A stretch of 59,587 nucleotides of DNA from an uncultured Prevotellaceae bacterium. Lineage in GTDB: Bacteria > Bacteroidota > Bacteroidia > Bacteroidales > Bacteroidaceae. Of the stretch, positions 1 to 8,128 are shown in pieces. The notes under the pieces are model-generated. The model saw only the letters and a list, made by a program, of their open reading frames with translations, ran no database searches and was not told the origin of the DNA. The translations under genes were made by a program, and so were the position numbers. The DNA lies in the NCBI GenBank assembly GCA_937898415.1, contig CALDLA010000024.1, positions 1 through 59,587 of the forward strand, read 5' to 3'. The stretch's first letter is position 1. Every line of letters starts with the position of its first letter.

Positions 1-6
1 CAAAAT

Positions 7-60
7 CCTGGGCCGCTCGGCTCTGCCGCTTGCCACAGCAAGAACTTTTTGTTGCCCAGG
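7..60. other. Three-way-junction-like inverted repeat structure
   Basis: A 7-bp outer stem (CCTGGGC at 7-13 with GCCCAGG at 54-60) encloses two further perfect small hairpins: CGGC/GCCG at 18-28 and CTTGC/GCAAG at 29-42. The nested pairing is seen directly. It lies 20 bp beyond the stop of the last gene of the minus-strand operon, and on that strand it is followed by ATTTTG. It could be a 3'-end or terminator structure, or the edge of a structured element continuing left of the window. The U-tract is too short for a confident intrinsic terminator call. Confidence 0.4.
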
Positions 61-80
61 AACTTGTAAAAAAGGTTAAA

Positions 81-317
81 TTAAAGTGCTGCGGAATTTA
101 GGAAATCAGGAAATAAATCAATGAAATTTCCTGTGACAAAAGACATTGAAGGGAAATCAACACCCGTATGCCTGTTTATCAATTGTCTGTTTACATCTTC
201 ACCCAATGTCCCCAAAAGTGTACATTTACATGGTAGATCCAAACTAAAAAGGAAAAGGACAGGAAGGTAAATTGTAAGTATTACTACAGGTGAAACAAAG
301 ACGAGAAGCCATCTCAC
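81..317 (-). CDS. Small single-TM protein (78 aa)
   Basis: Unrecognised protein. With a GTG start at 317 it has one N-terminal hydrophobic segment (about residues 3-26) followed by a roughly 50-residue tail with a CKC motif and no known domain. The open frame extends to a TTG at 383. I prefer the GTG because it overlaps the stop of the upstream gene as GTGA, the coupling type seen elsewhere in this operon, and because the TTG start would run deep into that gene. It is the last gene of the ubiquitin-like operon. The topology suggests a membrane-anchored protein with an exported tail. Function is unknown, and a non-coding frame cannot be excluded. Confidence 0.4.
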   Translation of the reverse strand: MRWLLVFVSPVVILTIYLPVLFLFSLDLPCKCTLLGTLGEDVNRQLINRHTGVDFPSMSFVTGNFIDLFPDFLNSAAL

Positions 318-535
318 CCATTTTCTGTTAATGAGATTATATTTTTTGTGAAGCGAGGTAGGAGTATTGAAACAGACAACCAAAGCAACCCTGCACCCAA
401 CTGTTTAGTTGCTGAATCTTTTTGATTAACCCCTGAAGACATTAGATACATAAATAGCACAACTATAAACAAAAGAAGCCAAATAATTCCCAAATAAATA
501 CATTTTATAAAAAATGCGAAGAAATATGGTGCCAT
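314..535 (-). CDS. Small two-TM membrane protein (73 aa)
   Basis: Unrecognised membrane protein with a strongly hydrophobic segment at about residues 10-32, a short polar loop (SSGVNQKDSATKQ) and a second hydrophobic segment at about 46-60. The ATG at 535 is chosen; the longer frame to 559 begins with TTG inside the preceding small gene. Its stop overlaps the GTG of the next gene (GTGA), which supports both as real, translationally coupled genes. It sits in the same strand and AT-rich composition as the ubiquitin-like operon. No family recognised. Confidence 0.5.
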   Translation of the reverse strand: MAPYFFAFFIKCIYLGIIWLLLFIVVLFMYLMSSGVNQKDSATKQLGAGLLWLSVSILLPRFTKNIISLTENG

Positions 536-545
536 TTTATTATTT

Positions 546-713
546 TTACTTTTTACCAAACAATGTTTTCAATATCACGTTACCTGTCTTCCGTTCCAGT
601 CCTGCCTTCGAGGTCGGAATGCCCATCTTTCTGGCAAGCCTTTGCTTTGCCTGTGAAATGCCAAGTGCCCGCTTTAGCGAGAAACTGAGACCAGGGATTC
701 TTGTCTTGCCCAT
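546..713 (-). CDS. Small, highly basic protein (55 aa)
   Basis: This short frame has an ATG at 713 and a TAA at 546-548. The product is rich in Lys and Arg and starts MGKTRIPG; its middle reads LKRALGISQAKQRLARKMGI, a sequence style I associate with small conserved bacterial proteins of unknown function. It overlaps the 3' end of the DUF2441-like gene by 40 nt and ends just before the ATG of the two-TM gene, continuing the gene order of the operon. The basic, possibly helical character would suit nucleic-acid, ribosome or membrane-surface binding, but that is inference. Coding status rests on composition and context only. Confidence 0.45.
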   Translation of the reverse strand: MGKTRIPGLSFSLKRALGISQAKQRLARKMGIPTSKAGLERKTGNVILKTLFGKK

Positions 714-1240
714 ACGATTTGTATTAATTCTTTATATAACAAAGTTTTTTCAATTGAGCCATAACAACACATTTCTTCTTTGAATTGGTGATGTCTGCTA
801 TTATCACAAAGGAATTCTATTACTTCTGCACTATTTGCAAGAATTTCATAACAAGGATTAAACGTATGAGTTCCCTCTTTCCAATATGAATTTACTGCAG
901 CATCTATAATTCCCTCTTTATCTTCTTCATCGACAAACTTGAACAAATCTAGAATATTATCCAATTTATTCATGTCGCCATGATGATAAATGGGAGGTAT
1001 TACTTTTACCCCATAAACATTACCTCCATATTTTAAATAAAAACGTAATGCTCCTTGAAGATCATGAAAAAGGAATAAGCACTTACCTCTTTCAGGTATA
1101 CCAGATGCCCTTTTTTGATTAAGCATATTCTCCATTCTTAGCTTTTCACCTTCTAATGCTTTCTCAAATTCGGATTGGGGATATATTATATCACCAATCT
1201 TATAAATCCTTTTATCAACTCTAAAGATTATATTTGTCAT
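674..1240 (-). CDS. DUF2441-like protein, possible ADP-ribosyltransferase fold
   Basis: A 188-aa soluble protein. The N-terminal half has an 'FRVDKRIYKIGDII' strand pair, then a helix rich in E and R, then 'RGKCLFLFHD' and 'YGVKVIPP', and a Tyr-His-His-Gly-Asp segment. This ordering (Arg on the first strand, GD, an E..R helix, a lFxF strand, Y.V strand) resembles DUF2441-type proteins, which I suspect belong to the ADP-ribosyltransferase-like group. Both the family and the fold assignment are tentative. The gene starts 12 nt after the DUF4407 gene and is the last medium-sized gene of the operon. If it is an ART-like enzyme it could be the effector; alternatively it is an uncharacterised accessory protein. 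Confidence 0.45.
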   Translation of the reverse strand: MTNIIFRVDKRIYKIGDIIYPQSEFEKALEGEKLRMENMLNQKRASGIPERGKCLFLFHDLQGALRFYLKYGGNVYGVKVIPPIYHHGDMNKLDNILDLFKFVDEEDKEGIIDAAVNSYWKEGTHTFNPCYEILANSAEVIEFLCDNSRHHQFKEEMCCYGSIEKTLLYKELIQIVWARQESLVSVSR

Positions 1241-1252
1241 ACTCTGTCTAAA

Positions 1253-2653
1253 TTATGCATTTGTATTTGTTTTAATATACGCAGATGGATTCTCGTTAAT
1301 CTTGGCAAGTTCTTCTTCTCGCCATTTGTCTATAGCTGTTTGCAGAAGTTCTGCTTGAGTTTTAGCAATCTTCTCCATAAGTTCCATGTTAGCAAGTACT
1401 TCGGCTTGTCGTCTTTGGAGGTTTTTCTCAGTAGAGATTTTGATTTCTGTATTTATCTCATCATTAAGGTCAGATATACGTTTATCAGCTAATACTTTAA
1501 TTTTATGTTGTTCAGCCTCCAATAGCTTTTCGTAAGATCCATCGGCAACCATCATTCTCATAAATGTTGGAGCACATTCAATAATAATAAAAAGTAATGA
1601 TATAAATAAGGCTGCCCAAAACGTAGGGGAAGAATATCTCTGGGGATAATACCAAGGATACTTCAAATTTTCAGCAGGATATTTCAAGCTATGAAAAGCA
1701 TCCATTCGTCCCTGAAATCCATCAAATTCATCACGTAATTGAGGTTCATACTCTTTTTCTGCATTTGCAATTTTAACTTTAAGCTCAGCAATATCCTTGT
1801 CAACTTCTTTTATTTCATTACTTATCTGTGTTTTGTTGATCTCAATTTCCTTTCGATATGTATCATCTTCTTTTGCTTTTGTTGTAGCCAATTCATTTAG
1901 TCTTGGACGTAATTTGTTTGCTTGATTTGACCAATAATTAATAGTATTTGTAAGTTTATCATAGAGAGCAGGATTGTCTATCTGAGAAACAGATCGTCTC
2001 CTTGAAATTGCTGTGTTTCTCTTTGCTAAGCATTGATTATAATCAGATTGTACCTTTTGGAATTCGGTGTTTGCGGAATTATACGCAGCTCCAGCAGCTC
2101 CAACGGCAGCATCTACAATATCTCTACTACGTATTTGTTCTTTTTGCAAATACAAATCTTCCAATTTAGCTTCATCGTCTGCTAATAGTTCTTTTAGCTT
2201 TTTTTGCTTTAATGATTTTATCTCTGTATTGATACTTTTCTCATAAATCTTTAATTCAAGCGGGGTTGATATGACAATACCAAGAAATAGCGCCATTATA
2301 ATACGGGGAAGACCTGAAAAGAACTCTTTTTTACTTATAGTTACTTCGCCATCTGAATACATTGTATTCACAATCAATCTATCAAGATTGAAAATAATAA
2401 CAAAACCCCAAAATAAACCAAATAAAATGGCAACTATCGTATTGTCAAAAACCGTTGATATAGCATAGCCACCAGATAAAGCAGCCATACACGCAGTTGA
2501 GAAGATAGTGCCTCCCATTCCTGCATATTTTGCCCACTCTGTCGGACATTGCCGTAAGACATCTCTATTTACTCCTGCACACCACCAAAAGAAGTTATTG
2601 TAACAGCCTGGTTTTCTCTCATTCACTATCTTTGTTTCTTTGTTCTCTTCCAT
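1253..2653 (-). CDS. DUF4407 integral membrane protein with coiled coil
   Basis: A 466-aa protein recognised as DUF4407 from the N-terminal pattern FFWWCAGVNRDVLRQCP, then the GMGGTIFSTACMAALSGGYA and NLDRLIVNT segments. Two hydrophobic segments lie at about 45-95, one at about 110-132 and one at about 343-365. Between the third and fourth is a roughly 200-residue Lys/Glu/Gln-rich coiled coil interrupted by an Ala/Gly-rich stretch (AAVGAAGAA). The C-terminal 90 residues are again a charged helix. DUF4407 function is not known. The position 2 nt downstream of the Ig-like gene makes it the likely membrane component of the ubiquitin-like operon. The pattern of TM segments with long coiled coils suggests an oligomeric sensor or scaffold, which is inference. 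Confidence 0.85.
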   Translation of the reverse strand: MEENKETKIVNERKPGCYNNFFWWCAGVNRDVLRQCPTEWAKYAGMGGTIFSTACMAALSGGYAISTVFDNTIVAILFGLFWGFVIIFNLDRLIVNTMYSDGEVTISKKEFFSGLPRIIMALFLGIVISTPLELKIYEKSINTEIKSLKQKKLKELLADDEAKLEDLYLQKEQIRSRDIVDAAVGAAGAAYNSANTEFQKVQSDYNQCLAKRNTAISRRRSVSQIDNPALYDKLTNTINYWSNQANKLRPRLNELATTKAKEDDTYRKEIEINKTQISNEIKEVDKDIAELKVKIANAEKEYEPQLRDEFDGFQGRMDAFHSLKYPAENLKYPWYYPQRYSSPTFWAALFISLLFIIIECAPTFMRMMVADGSYEKLLEAEQHKIKVLADKRISDLNDEINTEIKISTEKNLQRRQAEVLANMELMEKIAKTQAELLQTAIDKWREEELAKINENPSAYIKTNTNA

Positions 2654-2655
2654 CG

Positions 2656-3681
2656 TTATTTCCTAATTATATGATTAAACACTCTTTTTATCGAACTCAT
2701 CAGATTAAATTTTGGCAAAGGAGGTGATAACTCTACCTTTAGGCCCAATTCTGTGAGGGATTTTACTCTTGGAACTTCTGCCTTTATCCAGTCAATGTCA
2801 ATCGTTGGGAACATCACATCAATATTAAATCGAGGTTGCTTAATTGTAACTGACAGATTACTTACGAAATTAGGTACAGGTGCCATTATTGACTTAATAA
2901 ATGGTAATGGCAGCATCTGTACAAGCTTCTCGTAGGCCTTTTCTCCAAACTCATCCTTGATCAACAACTTGTATGTTGTCGTTCTTGCTGGCTCGACAAT
3001 TAGCATTCCTTCTGCTGGTTGTTCTCCATAGCCATCAAGTTCTATTGATTGCGCATGTTCTACTTTCCACGAAAGGACAACAGGGAGTTGAGGATATGAA
3101 TAATCCTTGTCAGCCGCAAATTGCACAATACTTTCATCATAAACGCCTATCTTAATCTCTTCCGAAAAAGTTGTGGAGTTGTCTATGGCTAACGCTTCAA
3201 ACTTCAAAACCTCACTTTCAGTAGGAGATAGTATTCTCATTCCACTTGAATCTATATTGGATTTCCCTTCTTGTGTCGTAAGTGTAACAGAATGAGCAAA
3301 GCGAATGTTCCATCTCAACTCACAGGTCTCATTTTTACCACGCCTCAGTTTGGGCTTAGAACATGAAATGTCGAAAGAGGGTTTATCAATAACGGATACA
3401 GATATTACCCTTCTCGTTTCACCACATGGATTTGAAGCGACCAACACAAAATCACGCAATCCTGTATTCTCACATATTATATCTTGCGAGAATATCTGGT
3501 CTGGTATATCTTCTCCGTCCAAAGTAACTTTCTCTGCATCTTTTGTAGACCATGTCAGATGAACTTTGTCTCCTTTAAAGACAGAGTTTCCACTATTGGC
3601 CATATTAAAAGATAACTCAGGAGGATCTTTGTACAGTTTCTCCTCAAAGTCACCTGTTTGTTCATTATATACTAAATACAT
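2656..3681 (-). CDS. Ig-like repeat protein with N-terminal YNxxTGxFE motif
   Basis: A 341-aa protein without a signal peptide. It begins MYLVYNEQTGDFEEKLY, carrying the short motif shared with four other products of this operon. It then has three tandem beta-sandwich-like repeats of about 85-90 residues. Each opens with a pattern like 'F.....v..G....L.W....A..V.LdG' (around residues 22-55, 105-145 and 190-225), typical of cytoplasmic or surface Ig-like modules. A Pro/Val-rich low-complexity tail with alternating 'PxFxxxxxxP' spacing runs from about 270 to 341. With no export signal it is probably cytosolic or delivered by another route. It lies 2 nt upstream of the DUF4407 gene and may be its binding partner. 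Specific function unknown. Confidence 0.7.
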   Translation of the reverse strand: MYLVYNEQTGDFEEKLYKDPPELSFNMANSGNSVFKGDKVHLTWSTKDAEKVTLDGEDIPDQIFSQDIICENTGLRDFVLVASNPCGETRRVISVSVIDKPSFDISCSKPKLRRGKNETCELRWNIRFAHSVTLTTQEGKSNIDSSGMRILSPTESEVLKFEALAIDNSTTFSEEIKIGVYDESIVQFAADKDYSYPQLPVVLSWKVEHAQSIELDGYGEQPAEGMLIVEPARTTTYKLLIKDEFGEKAYEKLVQMLPLPFIKSIMAPVPNFVSNLSVTIKQPRFNIDVMFPTIDIDWIKAEVPRVKSLTELGLKVELSPPLPKFNLMSSIKRVFNHIIRK

Positions 3682-3764
3682 CTCTTACAACAATTATAAT
3701 CAAGTGCTATCTTCTAATGCCAAACACTATCACTTTTTACACATTTGCAATTACATACTCTTAA

Positions 3765-4265
3765 TCAGGGACTTAAAACGAGTAATTTAAACAATGATAA
3801 CGGATTCTGTTCTTTTCTTATATTTACTTTCAATTTTCTGCCTGTATCATATTTGTGATGGTAACCAGTAAGAGATTTGTTATTGTTATTATAATGCAAA
3901 TCGAAGTTACTAATACTTTTTCCATCTTCAACTTCAGAAAAACAATAATGATTTCCAGAACAATTACCCTCAATAGGTATTTTAAAAACACTTCCTATTC
4001 GAGTATAATAACACCATCCACTAATCGTTCCTCTTTCATTCGTTTGAATATTGAGAACAATACCGTATTTCCCTACATTTCCTATATATATGCCTGAACT
4101 TCCTGTACAATTCGTAAAAAACGACATACAGAAAATCAAAAGGAGTATTAACGAAATGCCCCAAAATAAAAATCTTTTGGATCTTATCTTTTTTAGCCTA
4201 CGACCTGAGCTATTTTTCTCAAACTCTCCTGTAACCTCATTATATTTGAAATCATTCATATTCAT
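3765..4265 (-). CDS. One-TM protein with N-terminal YNxxTGEFE motif
   Basis: A 166-aa protein. Residues 6-16 (FKYNEVTGEFE) match the motif shared with the small proteins and the Ig-like protein. A basic stretch (RRLKKIRSKR) and a TM helix (about 32-52) follow. The C-terminal 110 residues are beta-rich, with 'GIVLNIQ', 'GTISGWCYYT' and 'KIPIEG' strands resembling small repeated beta domains common in Bacteroidota exported proteins. By the positive-inside rule the motif faces the cytoplasm. The start codon overlaps the unfoldase stop (ATGA), indicating translational coupling. An 83-nt gap, which shows no further gene, separates it from the Ig-like gene. Family not recognised. Confidence 0.6.
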   Translation of the reverse strand: MNMNDFKYNEVTGEFEKNSSGRRLKKIRSKRFLFWGISLILLLIFCMSFFTNCTGSSGIYIGNVGKYGIVLNIQTNERGTISGWCYYTRIGSVFKIPIEGNCSGNHYCFSEVEDGKSISNFDLHYNNNNKSLTGYHHKYDTGRKLKVNIRKEQNPLSLFKLLVLSP

Positions 4266-6847
4266 CTCTCATTGCAAAATGTTAAGTAGTTATTGATAAT
4301 TGAAGAATATATCTGCCTTTCCTTTGTAATTTCATTTGATAATAATTTCTGCGCCAATGAATCAACAAACAGCTTGTCTATAGTCCTTTTGATGGGTCTT
4401 GCTCCCATTTCTGGTTCAAATCCAATTTCAACAATATAATTGATTGTAGTATCATCTATCGTGATGTTAATACCATTCTTCGAGAGTTTATTCTTTAATC
4501 GTGTTAATTGCAAAATTGTAATCTTACGTATTGCGTCTTTTGTAAGGGGATTGAACAAGAGGATCTCATCTATTCGATTCACGAATTCAGATGAAACTTT
4601 TTGCTTAAACATTTGAACAATCTGTTGTATAATTGCTAGTTTCATCTCAGATAAGTCTTCTCCGATATGTTCAACGATAGACATCGCACCAAGATTCGAA
4701 GTCATAATAACAATGGTGTTCTTAAAGTCCACGACATGCCCTTGGCCATCTGTCATTCTACCATCATCCAGCACTTGAAGCAATGTCTCAAAGACCTTAG
4801 GGTGTGCCTTTTCTATTTCATCTAGTAGAATTACACTATATGGTTTTCTTCTAACAGCCTCAGTTAGTTGTCCTCCTTGATCATATCCGACATATCCTGG
4901 AGGTGCGCCAAATAATCGAGAGACAGAGTGCTCTTGCTGATACTCACTCATATCAATACGAATAATCAAGTCTTGACTATGGAATAAATATCGAGCCAAA
5001 GCTTTTGCCAATTCTGTTTTACCAACACCAGTTGTACCTAAGAACAAGAAAGAGCCTATAGGCTTATTACTGTCGCTAAAGCCCATTCTGTTTCGACGTA
5101 CTATATTAGCCACAGAGTGAATTGCTTCATCTTGTCCTATTACAGAACTCTGTAAATTGGCCTCTAAATGCAGCAGTTTGTCAGCCTCATCTTCTCCCAG
5201 TTCCTCAACAGGAATTCCAGTCCAATTAGTTATGACTTTCCTTATGTCGTTTTCATCCAATGACATTTTGAGAAGAGGATTGTTTTCTTCTGAGAATTCA
5301 TGGATCAATTCGTCTATACGGTTTTCCACTTCATCAATGCGCCTTTGCAATTGAGCAGCCTGATCAAAATGATTAAGATTCTCTTCTTGTTCCCTATTGA
5401 TTTTATATCTTTCCAGTTCATCTTGAAGTGTCTGGATCAGTTCAAATTGCTGACGTTCGTTTCTCCATTTCGCATTAAGTGTATTTTCCTTTTCTCTTAA
5501 TTCGGCTATTTCAAGATCTATCGACGCCGGCAGCTGATTATTATACAAACCATCTTGCAAGATTGCTTGTTTCTCTATTTCTTTGCATCGGATTGTTCGT
5601 GTCAGGTCATCAAGAGCTTCTGGCACAGAAGAACGTTCCATTCTCATTCTTGAAGCTGCCTCATCAAGTAAGTCTATAGCCTTATCTGGGAGGAATCGAT
5701 CAGTAATATACCTAATGGATAACTTTACAGATGCTACAACTGCTTCGTCTAGAATTTTAATGCGATGATGACTCTCAAACCTAGACTTAATACCGCGAAG
5801 TATAGCTATTGACTCTTCTTCATTTGGCTCGTCAACCACAATCTTTTGTAAACGACGTGCAAAAGCCTTATCTGACTCTATGTATTTTCTGTATTCTTCA
5901 AAGGTAGTTGCACCAATTACCCTTATCTCACCTCTGGCAAGCTCTGGCTTAATTATATTTGCAGCATCCATCGCACCTGATGTGCGTCCTGCACCTATCA
6001 GCAAGTGTATTTCATCAATGAATAAGACAATATCTTTATCAGATTTTGCTTCCTCAATAATGGATTTCAGACGATTTTCAAATTCACCTTGCATACTTGC
6101 CCCAGCAATGAGCAAAGACAAATCTAACGTATAGATTTTCAAGCCTTGCATATCCTGAGGTACATCCCCTCGAACGATTCGATGAGCAATTCCTTCAACA
6201 ATTGCAGTTTTGCCAGTTCCTGGCTCACCAACAAGAATCGGATTGTTTTTCGTCTTCCTTGAAAGAATCTGCAAGACCCTTCTTACTTCATCATCCCTTC
6301 CGATAGATGGTTCTATGATTCCTTCTGAGGCTAAAGCATTCAGATTCCTTGCATACTTTGACAAAGATGATGGACTACTTTGTGATTCTTCTGTCTCAGA
6401 TGAACTATCCATATTCCCGTTTCGATATGTTCGTACCGCCTGGATGATTTTGCTTTCTGTCATATCATACTGACAGAGGACATCTGATAGATCATTCCGA
6501 ACTTTTGCAAACGCCCAAAAGATGTGTTCAACCCCAGCAAGTGACGATTCTGTTTCAGAAGCTAACTGAATAGATTTCTGTAAAATCTGGTTTAATCCAT
6601 CTGACACTTCTGGCTGGCAGTTCTGTCTTTGCTCGATAGTTCCTAACGTATCGCTAACAGACTGGCAGAACGCGACTTTATCTACTTCCATTTGTTGTAA
6701 TAGGAAGAAAACCATATCGCGGGCTTCTTGAATGATAGCGACCATCTGTATTGAAGGAGTCACTTCTATATAACTGCAACTTTGAGCAATTGAATAAGCC
6801 CGTTGAATTGCATTCCTTGCTATAGGGGTAAACCTTGAATAGTCCAT
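4262..6847 (-). CDS. ClpB/ClpC-like double AAA+ unfoldase
   Basis: An 861-aa Hsp100-type ATPase. A divergent Clp-N domain spans about 1-145 (two repeats opening SRFTPIARNAIQRA and NQILQKSIQLA). AAA1 has Walker A GEPGTGKT at 207-214 and Walker B LFIDEI at 275-280. A coiled-coil middle domain of ClpB style spans about 415-525. AAA2 has Walker A GTTGVGKT at 604-611, Walker B ILLDEIEK around 673-680, and sensor and arginine elements (NRIDEILLF, GARPIKR). No IGF/IGL ClpP-docking tripeptide is visible before the RNRID-equivalent region, so it looks like a disaggregase or unfoldase rather than a protease partner. It sits between the E1-like gene (6-nt gap) and the motif-bearing TM gene (ATGA overlap). 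No T6SS genes are nearby, so it is not a ClpV by context. Confidence 0.88.
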   Translation of the reverse strand: MDYSRFTPIARNAIQRAYSIAQSCSYIEVTPSIQMVAIIQEARDMVFFLLQQMEVDKVAFCQSVSDTLGTIEQRQNCQPEVSDGLNQILQKSIQLASETESSLAGVEHIFWAFAKVRNDLSDVLCQYDMTESKIIQAVRTYRNGNMDSSSETEESQSSPSSLSKYARNLNALASEGIIEPSIGRDDEVRRVLQILSRKTKNNPILVGEPGTGKTAIVEGIAHRIVRGDVPQDMQGLKIYTLDLSLLIAGASMQGEFENRLKSIIEEAKSDKDIVLFIDEIHLLIGAGRTSGAMDAANIIKPELARGEIRVIGATTFEEYRKYIESDKAFARRLQKIVVDEPNEEESIAILRGIKSRFESHHRIKILDEAVVASVKLSIRYITDRFLPDKAIDLLDEAASRMRMERSSVPEALDDLTRTIRCKEIEKQAILQDGLYNNQLPASIDLEIAELREKENTLNAKWRNERQQFELIQTLQDELERYKINREQEENLNHFDQAAQLQRRIDEVENRIDELIHEFSEENNPLLKMSLDENDIRKVITNWTGIPVEELGEDEADKLLHLEANLQSSVIGQDEAIHSVANIVRRNRMGFSDSNKPIGSFLFLGTTGVGKTELAKALARYLFHSQDLIIRIDMSEYQQEHSVSRLFGAPPGYVGYDQGGQLTEAVRRKPYSVILLDEIEKAHPKVFETLLQVLDDGRMTDGQGHVVDFKNTIVIMTSNLGAMSIVEHIGEDLSEMKLAIIQQIVQMFKQKVSSEFVNRIDEILLFNPLTKDAIRKITILQLTRLKNKLSKNGINITIDDTTINYIVEIGFEPEMGARPIKRTIDKLFVDSLAQKLLSNEITKERQIYSSIINNYLTFCNER

Positions 6848-6853
6848 TATGAA

Positions 6854-8125
6854 TTAATCAACATTATCCAATCCTGTTAATTGATTTAGAAACATTTCGT
6901 CCTCGTCACCCTCATCAAGGGCTATATGCTTAGAACACAGAGGACAATTATCTACTTTCTTGATCTTTGCACCATACCAACGTAAAATCGTTGGTCTGTT
7001 TCCTGCATTAGGCAACGGTGCCCAATTGGCATGTCTTCTTTCCCGTCGATTGGCCCACATATAATAATCATAGACAAGTTCGTCTTCCAAGCATGAAATA
7101 CCAGAATCTTTGCCTCTTGATAACTCCACCAATGTGAGTTTTACCATCAGGTTACAGATTGGTTCAATATCTGACGACAGCCCTACCTGAACCATTGCCT
7201 CTGCATCTTCTGGAGAAGTGTATGCTGCAATCTGACCGTTTTGTCTTGCAGAATCTTCATTGGTTATTTCTTCCGCTGTGGTATCATACCATCCTGCTCC
7301 AATCAGGCAACAATAACAGGGCCCTCCAGGAGTATACCGAAATACATCACCACCTTCTGCCCTTGTTACAGCTCGTCCAAAGATGCCTAACTTTTGTTGT
7401 TTTACCAACGCTTCTGAAATATTGAATCTGCTTTTATTATTATCTGTTGCGCAGATAACAATATCTGCTTTTGATATCTCATCATTCAGCAGTTGCAAGT
7501 CTTTATTAATATCTATAGGAAACTTCTCTACATAAGCATATGGATTCTTTCCAACAATAGCATCATATATAGCATCTGTCTTCAAGCGTCCTAAGTCCTT
7601 GATAGTACAGGTGTGTCTAGCCAGGTTGTGAAGCTCCACTCTGTCGAAATCGAATAAAGAGAAATTGCCAACTCCTGCCTTTGCTAATTCTATTGCAATC
7701 TGTGAGCCAAAGCTGCCTAAGCCAACGATCATTACTTTCTTGGATTCGAGAATGTTCACTTCTAAAATGCCTTTACTTCGAGAATATAGGTCATCCTTTG
7801 ATGGGATGTAGTTAACTTCTCTCTCAATAAGTTCCCCATTAACGACTTCAAATACTCTTGGTTTGAAATTGTTTACATAAACGATAAAAGAGTATTTCCC
7901 ACTTTCCCATAGAGGGCGGTTTGCATCATTCTCGGCATTACTTCCTCCTAAAGTAAATAGCACTCTGCCAGTTTTGCCAAAAGAATGATAGTACGGTTTC
8001 ATCTTTATATGAATCACCCGTTCGTCTTCCCACTCATAGGAAACGCCTTCTACGATTGCATTCCCGTTTGAGAGGAAAACTTTCAAATCTTCTCTATCGA
8101 GGTAGATAATAGGTAAGCTCTCCAT
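6854..8125 (-). CDS. ThiF/E1-like ubiquitin-like activating enzyme
   Basis: A 423-aa protein. Residues 1-125 form an uncharacterised beta-rich N-terminal domain. The Rossmann adenylation domain starts at about 128 with VMIVGLGSFGSQIAIEL (glycine-rich loop 135-140), followed by DFDRVELHNLARH (159-171), the acidic/Asn ATP-binding segment, and ICATDNNKSRFN (224-235). Paired cysteines PCYCC at 269-273 and NCPLC at 393-397 would bind zinc as in MoeB/ThiF enzymes. The fold adenylates the C-terminus of a ubiquitin-like modifier. Cys173 or Cys345 could form the thioester; I cannot tell which. The gene lies 3 nt after the 59-aa gene and 6 nt before the unfoldase gene. The E1 assignment is firm; the modifier it acts on is not identified. 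Confidence 0.9.
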   Translation of the reverse strand: MESLPIIYLDREDLKVFLSNGNAIVEGVSYEWEDERVIHIKMKPYYHSFGKTGRVLFTLGGSNAENDANRPLWESGKYSFIVYVNNFKPRVFEVVNGELIEREVNYIPSKDDLYSRSKGILEVNILESKKVMIVGLGSFGSQIAIELAKAGVGNFSLFDFDRVELHNLARHTCTIKDLGRLKTDAIYDAIVGKNPYAYVEKFPIDINKDLQLLNDEISKADIVICATDNNKSRFNISEALVKQQKLGIFGRAVTRAEGGDVFRYTPGGPCYCCLIGAGWYDTTAEEITNEDSARQNGQIAAYTSPEDAEAMVQVGLSSDIEPICNLMVKLTLVELSRGKDSGISCLEDELVYDYYMWANRRERRHANWAPLPNAGNRPTILRWYGAKIKKVDNCPLCSKHIALDEGDEDEMFLNQLTGLDNVD

Positions 8126-8128
8126 AAC

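Noticed and set aside
4262..6847. ClpB-like protein as ClpV of a type VI secretion system
   Set aside because: No Tss genes (sheath, Hcp, VgrG, membrane complex) occur in the island; the neighbours are E1/E2/JAB genes.
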